A program made the translations under genes and the position numbers. Source: Rudanella sp. (lineage in GTDB: Bacteria > Bacteroidota > Bacteroidia > Cytophagales > Spirosomataceae). Taken from it: 11,809 nucleotides of DNA. Under the pieces are notes generated by a model. It worked only from the letters and a program-made list of their open reading frames with translations, did not search any database and was not told the origin of the DNA. Where the stretch lies: NCBI GenBank assembly GCA_026785985.1, contig JAJAYX010000240.1:1-11809 (forward strand). The letters run 5' to 3'. Below, piece after piece: positions 1 through 6,024 of the stretch (its first letter is position 1; every line of letters begins with the position of its first letter).

Positions 1-20
1 CTCTACTACTGCGTGACTGG

Positions 21-60
21 AAGGTCTGTTATCCTAAGATGACAGACCTTCTTTTGTTTT
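21..60 (+). terminator. Intrinsic terminator of an upstream, off-window gene
   Basis: A near-perfect 13-bp stem (21-33 pairing with 38-50, one T-G wobble) closes a four-base CTAA loop. It is followed on the plus strand by the T-rich run CTTTTGTTTT. This is a standard rho-independent terminator for plus-strand transcription. No plus-strand gene precedes it in the window, so it probably ends a gene lying to the left. Confidence 0.8.
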
Positions 61-129
61 GGAGGGAAAGCCTGTTTTACCCTGATGTTTTGGCAACTCA
101 GGAACCGCCTAACTGTGTATTTAGGGCAT

Positions 130-156
130 AAAAAAAGCCTTCGATTGAAGGCTTTT
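130..156 (-). terminator. Intrinsic terminator of tRNA-Arg
   Basis: A perfect 10-bp inverted repeat (133-142 with 147-156) surrounds a 4-nt loop. Read on the minus strand, the stem runs into a T tract formed by the A run at 130-136. The stem begins one base beyond the tRNA discriminator base, so this should terminate the tRNA-Arg transcript. Confidence 0.88.
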
Positions 157-157
157 G

Positions 158-231
158 TGCACTCGTAGGGATTCGAACCCCAAACCTCCTGATCCGTAGT
201 CAGGTGCTCTATCCAATTGAGCTACGAATGC
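158..231 (-). tRNA. tRNA-Arg(ACG)
   Basis: The reverse complement folds into a complete 74-nt cloverleaf. The acceptor stem is GCATTCG/CGAGTGC with one G-U pair. The D stem is GCTC/GAGC, the anticodon stem is CCTGA/TCAGG with loop CTACGGA, and the T stem-loop contains TTCGAAT. The anticodon ACG (plus-strand 195-197) reads arginine CGN codons. In bacteria A34 of this tRNA is normally deaminated to inosine by TadA, so it would read CGU, CGC and CGA. The discriminator is A and the next bases are CAA, so the CCA end is not encoded and must be added by CCA nucleotidyltransferase. The gene lies 77 bp beyond the crotonase stop on the same strand, but has its own promoter-like sequence and terminator. 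Confidence 0.97.
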
Positions 232-258
232 GTAACACGCTTGTCCGTGTTGGGAGTG

Positions 259-289
259 CAAAATTAGGCATAAATGCCGTAAATCCCAA
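259..289 (-). promoter_or_regulatory. Bacteroidota-type promoter of tRNA-Arg
   Basis: On the minus strand a -33 TTG (plus-strand CAA at 287-289) is followed, after 20 nt, by TAATTTTG (plus-strand 259-266). This matches the Bacteroidota sigma-A consensus TTG-N19/20-TAnnTTTG exactly in its fixed positions. Transcription would begin about 20 nt before the tRNA. A small inverted repeat GGCAT-AA-ATGCC (267-278) lies between the two elements. A 6-bp dyad AACACG/CGTGTT (234-251) lies in the predicted leader just before the mature 5' end. The roles of both are unknown. Confidence 0.65.
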
Positions 290-308
290 TCTGATGGCAA
301 AAAATCTG

Positions 309-1100
309 TTAGTTGCCTGTAAAATTTGCTTTGCGTTTCATCAGAAAGGCTTCAATTCCCTCCATTGCATCGGCAGATCTACCGAGAGTATCCTGGCTAT
401 CAGCTTCTTGTTCGAGTTGGTGTTCTAAACTGCTGTATAAGGATTGATTTAGGACTTTTTTCATGACACCAATGGCCTTAGTTGGCGCTATGGCATAAGT
501 ATCCGCTATTTCATTCACGGCCTGATCTAAGGCTGAGGCTGGCACCACCCGGCTTACTAAGCCGATAGTAAGGGCTTCGGGGCCATAGACTCGGCGACCG
601 GTGCTGCAAAGCTCAAACGCTTTTAAGGAGCCTACCAAACGAGGCAGGAAGAATGTGGAGCCTGCATCGGGCATTAGTCCAATATTGACAAAGATTTGAC
701 TGAAGTAGGCTTCTTCTGCAGCAATAATAACATCACAGGCTAAGGCTAATGAACAGCCCGCCCCGGTTGCAGCACCGTTTATACGGGCAATAACTGGCTT
801 TTCGATATTACGAATGGCTATGATCATGGGGTGGTAGCCTTCGCGCAGCGATCTCCCTAACGAGAGTTGACCGTTTGCTGCCTGACCAATACCATCTTTT
901 AAATCGGCACCCGAACAAAACGCTTTATCGCCGGCACCAGTGATGACAACGGCGCGAATGCCTGGGTCAGCTCCAGCTTGTTCGATAGCGGTTGTGATGT
1001 CTTTGATTAGGGCAGTGCTTAGGGCGTTATAAACTTGGGGGCGGTTAAGTGTGATGCGGCAGATAGCCCCTTCGACTTCGTAAAGTATATTGTCGTACAT
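309..1100 (-). CDS. Enoyl-CoA hydratase/isomerase (crotonase), PaaG-like
   Basis: A 263-residue crotonase-superfamily acyl-CoA enzyme, the usual length for the family, probably cytoplasmic. The oxyanion-hole segments are FCSGADL (about 61-67) and GAATGAG (109-115). The first catalytic glutamate of classical hydratases is replaced (GAGCSLAL, Ser117). The second acidic position is Asp145 in MPDAGSTF. This Glu-less, single-Asp pattern and the ending GRSADxxEG...AFLxKRxxxFTG resemble E. coli PaaG, the ring-1,2-epoxyphenylacetyl-CoA isomerase. Isomerase-type activity is therefore more likely than simple beta-oxidation hydration. No other paa genes are visible, so the substrate is unknown. The start is ATG at 1100. 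The reading frame opens at an ATG 17 codons earlier, but that extension (MRQKPYACILLFF) is not family-like and crosses an inverted repeat. Confidence 0.88.
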   Translation of the reverse strand: MYDNILYEVEGAICRITLNRPQVYNALSTALIKDITTAIEQAGADPGIRAVVITGAGDKAFCSGADLKDGIGQAANGQLSLGRSLREGYHPMIIAIRNIEKPVIARINGAATGAGCSLALACDVIIAAEEAYFSQIFVNIGLMPDAGSTFFLPRLVGSLKAFELCSTGRRVYGPEALTIGLVSRVVPASALDQAVNEIADTYAIAPTKAIGVMKKVLNQSLYSSLEHQLEQEADSQDTLGRSADAMEGIEAFLMKRKANFTGN

Positions 1101-1123
1101 GGATCGCTGTGAAAAAAATAATA

Positions 1124-1137
1124 GTATGCAAGCATAC
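1124..1137. promoter_or_regulatory. Inverted repeat before the crotonase gene, possible operator
   Basis: GTATGC-AA-GCATAC is a perfect 6+6 bp inverted repeat with a 2-nt spacer, 23 bp upstream of the crotonase ATG. Its right half overlaps a near-match to the minus-strand -7 element (TATGCTTG, one mismatch to TAnnTTTG), although no well-spaced -33 is visible. A repressor site is possible, since crotonase operons are often controlled by TetR or GntR proteins. This is inference only. Confidence 0.3.
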
Positions 1138-1191
1138 GGTTTTTGCCGCAATAATAAAAGGGCGGACGCTCGTTTCTGCCTAAAAATGGCT

Positions 1192-1830
1192 CTATAGCAG
1201 GAACCAAACTGAGAGTATGCTGATAAAAATGCCCAGTAGCAACCCCATGTTGACCTGCATTAGGGTATGTGCATTAAGATGGAGTCGGGCACTCATGATA
1301 AGCCCGGCAAGGCCCATGAATAGGGCTAAGAAGAAAATCAGATCAGTTTCGCCACACTTGAGGGTTATGGCGATGAGCGTACCAAGAACTCCGCCAATGC
1401 CAACGCTGTGCGCACTTATTTTCCAGTATAACGAAATGATCCCGACTATCAGAATAGATAGGGTAATACTGCCCAGAAGTACGGTAATTTCGGGCGATGT
1501 TTCGGAGACCAACTGCATTCGGGTAGCAAAGAGAAAAGTCAGTGCCGAATAAATTATGCCGGTAACGAAATAGGGAAGCCGCCGATCAAGTCGGTTGTCT
1601 AAATAGAGGCTTGGAATATAGCCGCTTTTGAATAAATAGTAAATGAAAATAGACGGAATTCCGAACGTACCAACGGTGATCAGAACCAACAGACTACCCT
1701 TGAAACTAGCCGGAAAAGCATCTAAACCGAGCACGCCGGGTGCCTGAAAAAAGAGGATGCCGAACAATAAGGTCGGCATAAGTAAGGGATGAAATAAAAG
1801 AGAAAGCGAACGCGCCAGACGGGTATTCAA
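1192..1830 (-). CDS. PAP2-like integral membrane protein (degenerate phosphatase family)
   Basis: A 212-residue, very hydrophobic protein with about six or seven membrane segments (roughly 12-30, 45-68, 86-104, 116-135, 143-158, 163-180, 193-211). The layout resembles the phosphatidic acid phosphatase type 2 superfamily. A C2-like motif is KISAHSVG (His141). A C3-like motif has Arg182, five residues, then His188. The usual Asp four residues after that His is Gln192, and the C1 'RP' motif is only loosely present (DRRLPY, 82-87). Lipid phosphatase activity is therefore uncertain. No ATG exists upstream in frame before a stop at 1876-1878. The start is taken as TTG at 1830 because the first in-frame ATG (Met18) would remove the conserved HPLLMPT start region. 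A promoter-like -7 lies 41 nt upstream. The gene follows rpoN on the same strand after a 92-bp gap. Confidence 0.72.
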   Translation of the reverse strand: MNTRLARSLSLLFHPLLMPTLLFGILFFQAPGVLGLDAFPASFKGSLLVLITVGTFGIPSIFIYYLFKSGYIPSLYLDNRLDRRLPYFVTGIIYSALTFLFATRMQLVSETSPEITVLLGSITLSILIVGIISLYWKISAHSVGIGGVLGTLIAITLKCGETDLIFFLALFMGLAGLIMSARLHLNAHTLMQVNMGLLLGIFISILSVWFLL

Positions 1831-1870
1831 TGAACAACAGAAGATGAGTAGTGGAGAATAAGTAGTTCCG

Positions 1871-1878
1871 CAAAGTTA
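1871..1878 (-). promoter_or_regulatory. Possible -7 promoter element for the PAP2-like gene
   Basis: The plus-strand CAAAGTTA reads TAACTTTG on the minus strand, an exact TAnnTTTG match, 41 nt before the TTG start. No TTG is found at the expected -33 distance, so the call rests on the -7 element alone. Confidence 0.35.
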
Positions 1879-1922
1879 ACAGTTATCGGTTGGGATTGTT
1901 CATCGCTCATTAATACATTCTC

Positions 1923-3374
1923 TCAAAGTTGCTTCCGCAGCCGCGCCACCGGAATGTTTAGTTGTTCACGGTATTTGGCCACAGTTCGGCGGGCAATGTT
2001 ATACCCCCTGTCGTTGAGCATTTTTTCCAGTTTATCGTCGGAAAGGGGGTTGAGTTTTGGCTCGTTGCCGATCAGGTCTTTCAGGATGTTTTTTACCTCA
2101 CGGCTGCTAACATCTTCGCCCGAATCAGTTGAAATACCTTCCGAAAAAAAGTATTTGAGGGGATAAATGCCAAATTCGGTTTGGACGGATTTGCTGTTCG
2201 CCACTCGTGATACAGTAGATACGTCCATATCAATAATGGTAGCAATATCTTTCAGAATCATGGGGCGTAATTTTGATTCGTCGCCTGTCAGGAAAAAATC
2301 GAACTGAAACTTGACAATCGCGTTCATCGTTCGTAGCAAAGTTTGCTGACGTTGTTTGATGGCATCGATAAACCATTTGGCGGCATCGAGCCGTTGCTTG
2401 ACGAAGGTGACTGTTTCTTTGAGTGCTTTATTGTTTTTGGTGCTTTTGTCATAGGTATCAAGCATGTCGGCAAATGACCGGCTGATTCGCAGTTCAGGGG
2501 CGTTCTTTGAGTTGAGTGTGAGTTCGAGTTTACCCCCGTTGTTGGTCAGGATGAAGTCGGGAATCAGGTATTGAGCTGTTCCTTCGCCCCCTTCCACAGA
2601 ACCGGGTTTCGGATTCAGTTTGGTGATGATGTTAACAACCTGCTTCAGCGATTCATCGGAGATATTAAGTCGTCGCTGAATTTTGTCGAAGTGTTTCTTG
2701 GAGAATTCCTCGAAGAATTCGTCAATGATTTTTATGGCCAGCAGAATGTAAGGGTCTGTCTGATCCTTGCGTTTCAGTTGCAAAACGAGGCACTCCTGCA
2801 GGGTGCGGGCTGCAATGCCCGGCGGGTCGAATGTTTGAATACAGGAAAGGACTTCTTCTAATTCGGTGGCATCGGTGAAAACGCCCTGCGAGAAAGCAAG
2901 GTCATTGACAATAGCCTGCATGGAACGGCGGATGTAGCCGTCGCTTTCGATACTACCAATAAGCTGAAGGCCGACAACCCGCTGTTCGTCGGACAAGCGG
3001 AGGTAGCCAAACTGCTGCATGAGCGAATCCATCAGGCTCGACATGCTGGCCAAAGGCGATTCGCGCTCTTCTTCAGCGTAGTTGCCGTCGCCCTGCATTT
3101 TATAGCCGTTATAATCGTCATTACCGAGGTAACCATCAAGATCCAGATCATCATCGCGCGAGCGAGTTTCTTCGCCGTATTCTTCGTCGAAAGGGTCTTC
3201 GTTTGAAGGTTCGTCATAATCGTCGGCCCCTTCTTCGAGGGCCGGGTTGATTTCGAGTTCTTCTTCGATGCGTGTGTCCAGTTCAGCCGTAGGAATTTGC
3301 AGCAACTTAATGAACTGAATCTGTTGCGGAGACAGTTTCTGTTGGAGCGTTTGGTTTAGGCTTAACTTCTGCAT
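1923..3374 (-). CDS. rpoN: RNA polymerase sigma-54 factor
   Basis: A 483-residue sigma-54, the family's normal length. It binds core RNA polymerase and directs it to -24/-12 promoters that need an AAA+ activator to open. Region I is the Gln/Leu-rich stretch at about 1-48 (LSLNQTLQQKLSPQQIQFIKL). Region II is the strongly acidic linker at about 50-105. The core-binding domain includes FDPPGIAARTLQECL (182-196). A helix-turn-helix lies around 372-396 (KDIATIIDMDVSTVSRVANS). The RpoN box ARRTVAKYRE is intact at 461-470 and contacts the -24 element. The start ATG immediately precedes the conserved region I. Bacterial enhancer-binding activators and PTS or hpf genes, often near rpoN in Proteobacteria, are absent here. 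I saw no convincing -24/-12 promoter in the window. Confidence 0.97.
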   Translation of the reverse strand: MQKLSLNQTLQQKLSPQQIQFIKLLQIPTAELDTRIEEELEINPALEEGADDYDEPSNEDPFDEEYGEETRSRDDDLDLDGYLGNDDYNGYKMQGDGNYAEEERESPLASMSSLMDSLMQQFGYLRLSDEQRVVGLQLIGSIESDGYIRRSMQAIVNDLAFSQGVFTDATELEEVLSCIQTFDPPGIAARTLQECLVLQLKRKDQTDPYILLAIKIIDEFFEEFSKKHFDKIQRRLNISDESLKQVVNIITKLNPKPGSVEGGEGTAQYLIPDFILTNNGGKLELTLNSKNAPELRISRSFADMLDTYDKSTKNNKALKETVTFVKQRLDAAKWFIDAIKQRQQTLLRTMNAIVKFQFDFFLTGDESKLRPMILKDIATIIDMDVSTVSRVANSKSVQTEFGIYPLKYFFSEGISTDSGEDVSSREVKNILKDLIGNEPKLNPLSDDKLEKMLNDRGYNIARRTVAKYREQLNIPVARLRKQL

Positions 3375-3534
3375 GGGAAATCGGGTAGTAAAGTGAAACT
3401 GTATTGAGCAGAAGGGACTGTTTGAAGCCCCCTTGCAATTATCAGACCAATTTCACCTTAAATTTGCTTTGCGACAATAAAAAAATCAGAATTGGTGAGC
3501 AACATAGTGAATATTGATTGAATGGTACAATAAA

Positions 3535-3542
3535 CAAAGGTA
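3535..3542 (-). promoter_or_regulatory. Possible -7 promoter element for rpoN
   Basis: The minus-strand TACCTTTG matches TAnnTTTG exactly, about 160 bp upstream of the rpoN ATG. No TTG lies at the usual -33 spacing. In such AT-rich DNA the match could be chance. Confidence 0.28.
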
Positions 3543-3761
3543 AAGAAAACCATATGTAATCATAGGTAAATAGTGGCTCTTTTTTGTAAACCATTGAAAA
3601 TGTGAGATTTATGTAATAATAATATGAACGCTTAATCTTATAAACGATTCTGAGCACTTTGACCCCTAAATCAAGAATTTATGTGATGCACACCTATCAA
3701 ATAAATAAGACAGGATACCATTTCCTAAACCTATTTTCGCAACAACTTTGTTAGTCAAACA

Positions 3762-3801
3762 AGACATTGGATAGATGATAAGCATTGCATTCAGACATTG
3801 G
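3762..3801 (+). repeat. 9-bp direct repeat upstream of nadE
   Basis: AGACATTGG occurs at 3762-3770 and again at 3793-3801. The two copies are 31 bp apart, close to three helical turns, so a protein could bind both on the same DNA face. They lie 84-123 bp before the nadE ATG. A regulatory role is inferred from position and spacing only. Confidence 0.35.
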
Positions 3802-3823
3802 TTTGTAGAGACTACCTTAACCA

Positions 3824-3851
3824 GTACATTCGTGCAGAACAATGTCAGTAC
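3824..3851 (+). repeat. Bulged inverted repeat in the nadE leader
   Basis: GTACATT at 3824-3830 faces AATGTCAGTAC at 3841-3851 across ten bases. The dyad pairs if three bases bulge in the right arm. CAGTAC is also a direct repeat (3822-3827, 3846-3851). It may form a weak hairpin about 34 nt before the nadE start, or it may be a chance arrangement. Confidence 0.25.
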
Positions 3852-3884
3852 TCTACTTCACTCGTTTGTTTCTCACGATAATTA

Positions 3885-5975
3885 ATGAAGCTACTTAAAG
3901 TTGCCGCCGGCGTATTGAATCAGACACCCCTTGCCTGGGATCACAACCGACAAAATATCATTCAGGCCATCGACGCGGCCCGGCAGCAGGGTGTAAGTTT
4001 GCTGGTGTTGCCCGAACTCTGCATTTCGGGTTACAATTGCGACGATATGTTTTTCGCGCAGAACACGATTGATCAATCCATTGCGTCGTTGCTGGACATT
4101 GTAACCCACACCGCCGACATGGTTGTGTCGGTGGGTTTGCCTCTGCGGCATAATAACCGAATTTACAACACCGCTTGCCTGATTGCCAACAAGCGGATTA
4201 TGGGCTTTGCCGTGAAGCAATATTTACCACAAAACGGCATTCATTATGAACCACGCTGGTTTCAGCCCTGGTTGGCGTTTGTGCGCGACGAGATCAAGTT
4301 GGGAAGCCCGGCGCACGGGGGAGACTTTATGTATCCGTTTGGCGATGTGGTGTTCGATTTGTCGGGTGTTCGGATTGGGTTTGAAATTTGTGAGGATGCC
4401 TGGATTGCGAACCGGCCCGGCCGGACGTTGTTTGAGCGCGGAATCGACGTGATTTTGAACCCTTCGGCCAGCCATTTTTCGTTTAATAAGTCGGTTACGC
4501 GGGAACGGTTGGTGGTCGATGCGTCGCGGTCGTTCGGGGTTAGCTACATTTATACGAACCTGCTGGGCAACGAAGCCGGGCGGGCCATCTACGACGGCGA
4601 CGCCATGGTGGCCTCCAATGGGGCCTTGCTGGTGTCGGGACCACGTTTGAGTTACGAAGATTTTCTGATTGTTCCGGCGGTGGTCGATGTAGAGTTGACG
4701 CGGCTGAATCAGGTGCAAAACCGGGGTAATCTGGCCCTTGCCTACGCAAACCTGCGCGTTACGGAGCGTTTCGACTGGCCGGAAGTTGCCCCTGTGAAGC
4801 CCTACGAGCCTACCCTGGAGTCGTGGGAGCGGGGTGGCTATATTCGGGAGGAGGAGTTTGCGCGGGCCGTGGCCCTGGGACTGTTCGACTATTTGCGGAA
4901 AAGCCGGTCACTGGGCTACGTACTGAGTTTGTCGGGCGGGGCCGATTCGTCGGCGATTGCCGCCACGGTGTTCCTGATGATTCGGATGGCGGCAGAGAAT
5001 ATTGGCATCGACGGGGTGAAAGCGAAGCTGCATTACATCAAGGCGATTCAGGCGTGTGAGACTGCCGAGGAGATGGTGGGTAAACTGCTGACAACGATGT
5101 ACCAGGGAACACAAAACTCGTCGGACGATACGTTTAATTCGGCTAAAGAACTGGCAGAGAGTATTGGGGCCACGTTTCTGAACATTGATATTAACGGCTT
5201 AGTAGAAACCTATCGGGGCTTGATTGAGGGGCAGTTGGGCCGCAAACTATCGTGGGAAACCGATGATATTGCCCTGCAAAATATTCAGGCGCGGGTGCGT
5301 GCGCCATCCATCTGGATGATAGCCAATATCAACAATGCGCTGCTCTTGAGCACGTCGAACCGCTCGGAGGCCTCTGTCGGTTACGCCACGATGGACGGCG
5401 ACACGGCGGGCAGCATTTCGCCGATTACGGGCATTGACAAGCATTTTTTGCGTGGTTGGCTTCGGTGGCTTGAAAACGTGGGTCTAAATATTGCCAGTAC
5501 ACCCTCGCCCGAAACAGCGATCCGGTTGGCGGGTTTGCATCGGGTCAACAGCCTGCAACCGACCGCCGAATTACGCCCGCTGGCTAACAAACAAACCGAC
5601 GAGGATGATTTGATGCCCTTCGATGTACTGAACGCGATTGAGCAATTAGCCATCCGCGACAAGCAACCGCCCCTTGAGGTGCTGAAGGCTATTCAGCCGC
5701 GCTATGAGCAATATAGCCCCGAAAAATTGGTGCTATGGGTGGAGCGTTTTTTCCGGCTCTGGAGCCGCAACCAATGGAAACGTGAGCGATATGCGCCCTC
5801 GTTCCACCTCGACGACTACAGCCTTGACCCACGCACCTGGATGCGCTTCCCTATTTTGTCGGGCGGGTTCGACAAGGAAATTGGCGAGATGCAGGTTTGG
5901 GCAGCCTCGAAAGCGAATGGCAATGCCGGTATTGCCCGGAAGGCGCACGGAGGACGGGGTAAGATTGGGTTTTGA
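3885..5975 (+). CDS. nadE: Glutamine-dependent NAD+ synthetase
   Basis: A 696-residue two-domain enzyme for the last step of NAD+ synthesis. It amidates nicotinic acid adenine dinucleotide using ATP and ammonia released from glutamine. The N-terminal nitrilase-fold glutaminase (about 1-300) shows the full Glu-Lys-Cys triad: Glu44 in LPELCISGY, Lys111 in AVKQYLPQNG, and Cys169 in FEICEDAW. The C-terminal synthetase (about 320-696) has the PP-loop SGGADSS (350-356) that binds ATP pyrophosphate, and the conserved STSNRSEASVGY segment (489-500) with TMDGDTAGSISPI after it. The length fits the long glutamine-dependent form, so no separate glutaminase is needed. The ATG follows an A/T-rich leader without a Shine-Dalgarno sequence, normal for Bacteroidota. 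It is divergent from rpoN. Its end overlaps the predicted promoter of the next gene. Confidence 0.97.
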   Translation: MKLLKVAAGVLNQTPLAWDHNRQNIIQAIDAARQQGVSLLVLPELCISGYNCDDMFFAQNTIDQSIASLLDIVTHTADMVVSVGLPLRHNNRIYNTACLIANKRIMGFAVKQYLPQNGIHYEPRWFQPWLAFVRDEIKLGSPAHGGDFMYPFGDVVFDLSGVRIGFEICEDAWIANRPGRTLFERGIDVILNPSASHFSFNKSVTRERLVVDASRSFGVSYIYTNLLGNEAGRAIYDGDAMVASNGALLVSGPRLSYEDFLIVPAVVDVELTRLNQVQNRGNLALAYANLRVTERFDWPEVAPVKPYEPTLESWERGGYIREEEFARAVALGLFDYLRKSRSLGYVLSLSGGADSSAIAATVFLMIRMAAENIGIDGVKAKLHYIKAIQACETAEEMVGKLLTTMYQGTQNSSDDTFNSAKELAESIGATFLNIDINGLVETYRGLIEGQLGRKLSWETDDIALQNIQARVRAPSIWMIANINNALLLSTSNRSEASVGYATMDGDTAGSISPITGIDKHFLRGWLRWLENVGLNIASTPSPETAIRLAGLHRVNSLQPTAELRPLANKQTDEDDLMPFDVLNAIEQLAIRDKQPPLEVLKAIQPRYEQYSPEKLVLWVERFFRLWSRNQWKRERYAPSFHLDDYSLDPRTWMRFPILSGGFDKEIGEMQVWAASKANGNAGIARKAHGGRGKIGF

Positions 5976-5994
5976 GAACATTACCGTACTTTTG
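5965..5994 (+). promoter_or_regulatory. Bacteroidota-type promoter of the SNF2 helicase gene
   Basis: A -33 TTG (5965-5967), a 19-nt spacer and the -7 element TACTTTTG (5987-5994) match TTG-N19-TAnnTTTG. The -33 part lies inside the last codons of nadE and the -7 part just past its stop. The start point would fall near 6001, about 24 nt before the helicase ATG. The helicase and its partner can thus be expressed independently of nadE, although read-through is possible since no terminator separates them. Confidence 0.68.
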
Positions 5995-6024
5995 TGCCTG
6001 TTAGTTAGCTAGTTAATCCTGTCG

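Larger units (their letters stand above)
3375..3884. other. AT-rich divergent intergenic region between rpoN and nadE
   Basis: This 510-bp stretch has no supportable gene. A 71-codon minus-strand frame (3442-3657) is low-complexity and Tyr/Leu/Phe-rich, as expected of AT-rich noncoding DNA. The region must hold the promoters for both divergent genes. For rpoN there is a minus-strand TACCTTTG (plus-strand 3535-3542) that matches TAnnTTTG but lacks a -33 TTG. For nadE no clear consensus promoter was found. Direct and inverted repeats near nadE are listed separately. Confidence 0.6.

Noticed and set aside
204..428. 74-codon plus-strand frame at the left
   Set aside because: It overlaps the tRNA-Arg gene and the crotonase 3' end, so it cannot be a real gene.
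1101..1151. 17-codon N-terminal extension of the crotonase
   Set aside because: Crotonases start close to the YEVEGAICRITLNRP strand. The extra residues are not family-like, and the stretch contains an inverted repeat and a promoter-like sequence.
3442..3657. 71-codon minus-strand frame in the rpoN-nadE gap
   Set aside because: AT-rich, Tyr/Phe/Leu-dominated product without domain signals, and it overlaps the expected promoter region of rpoN. Most likely chance.
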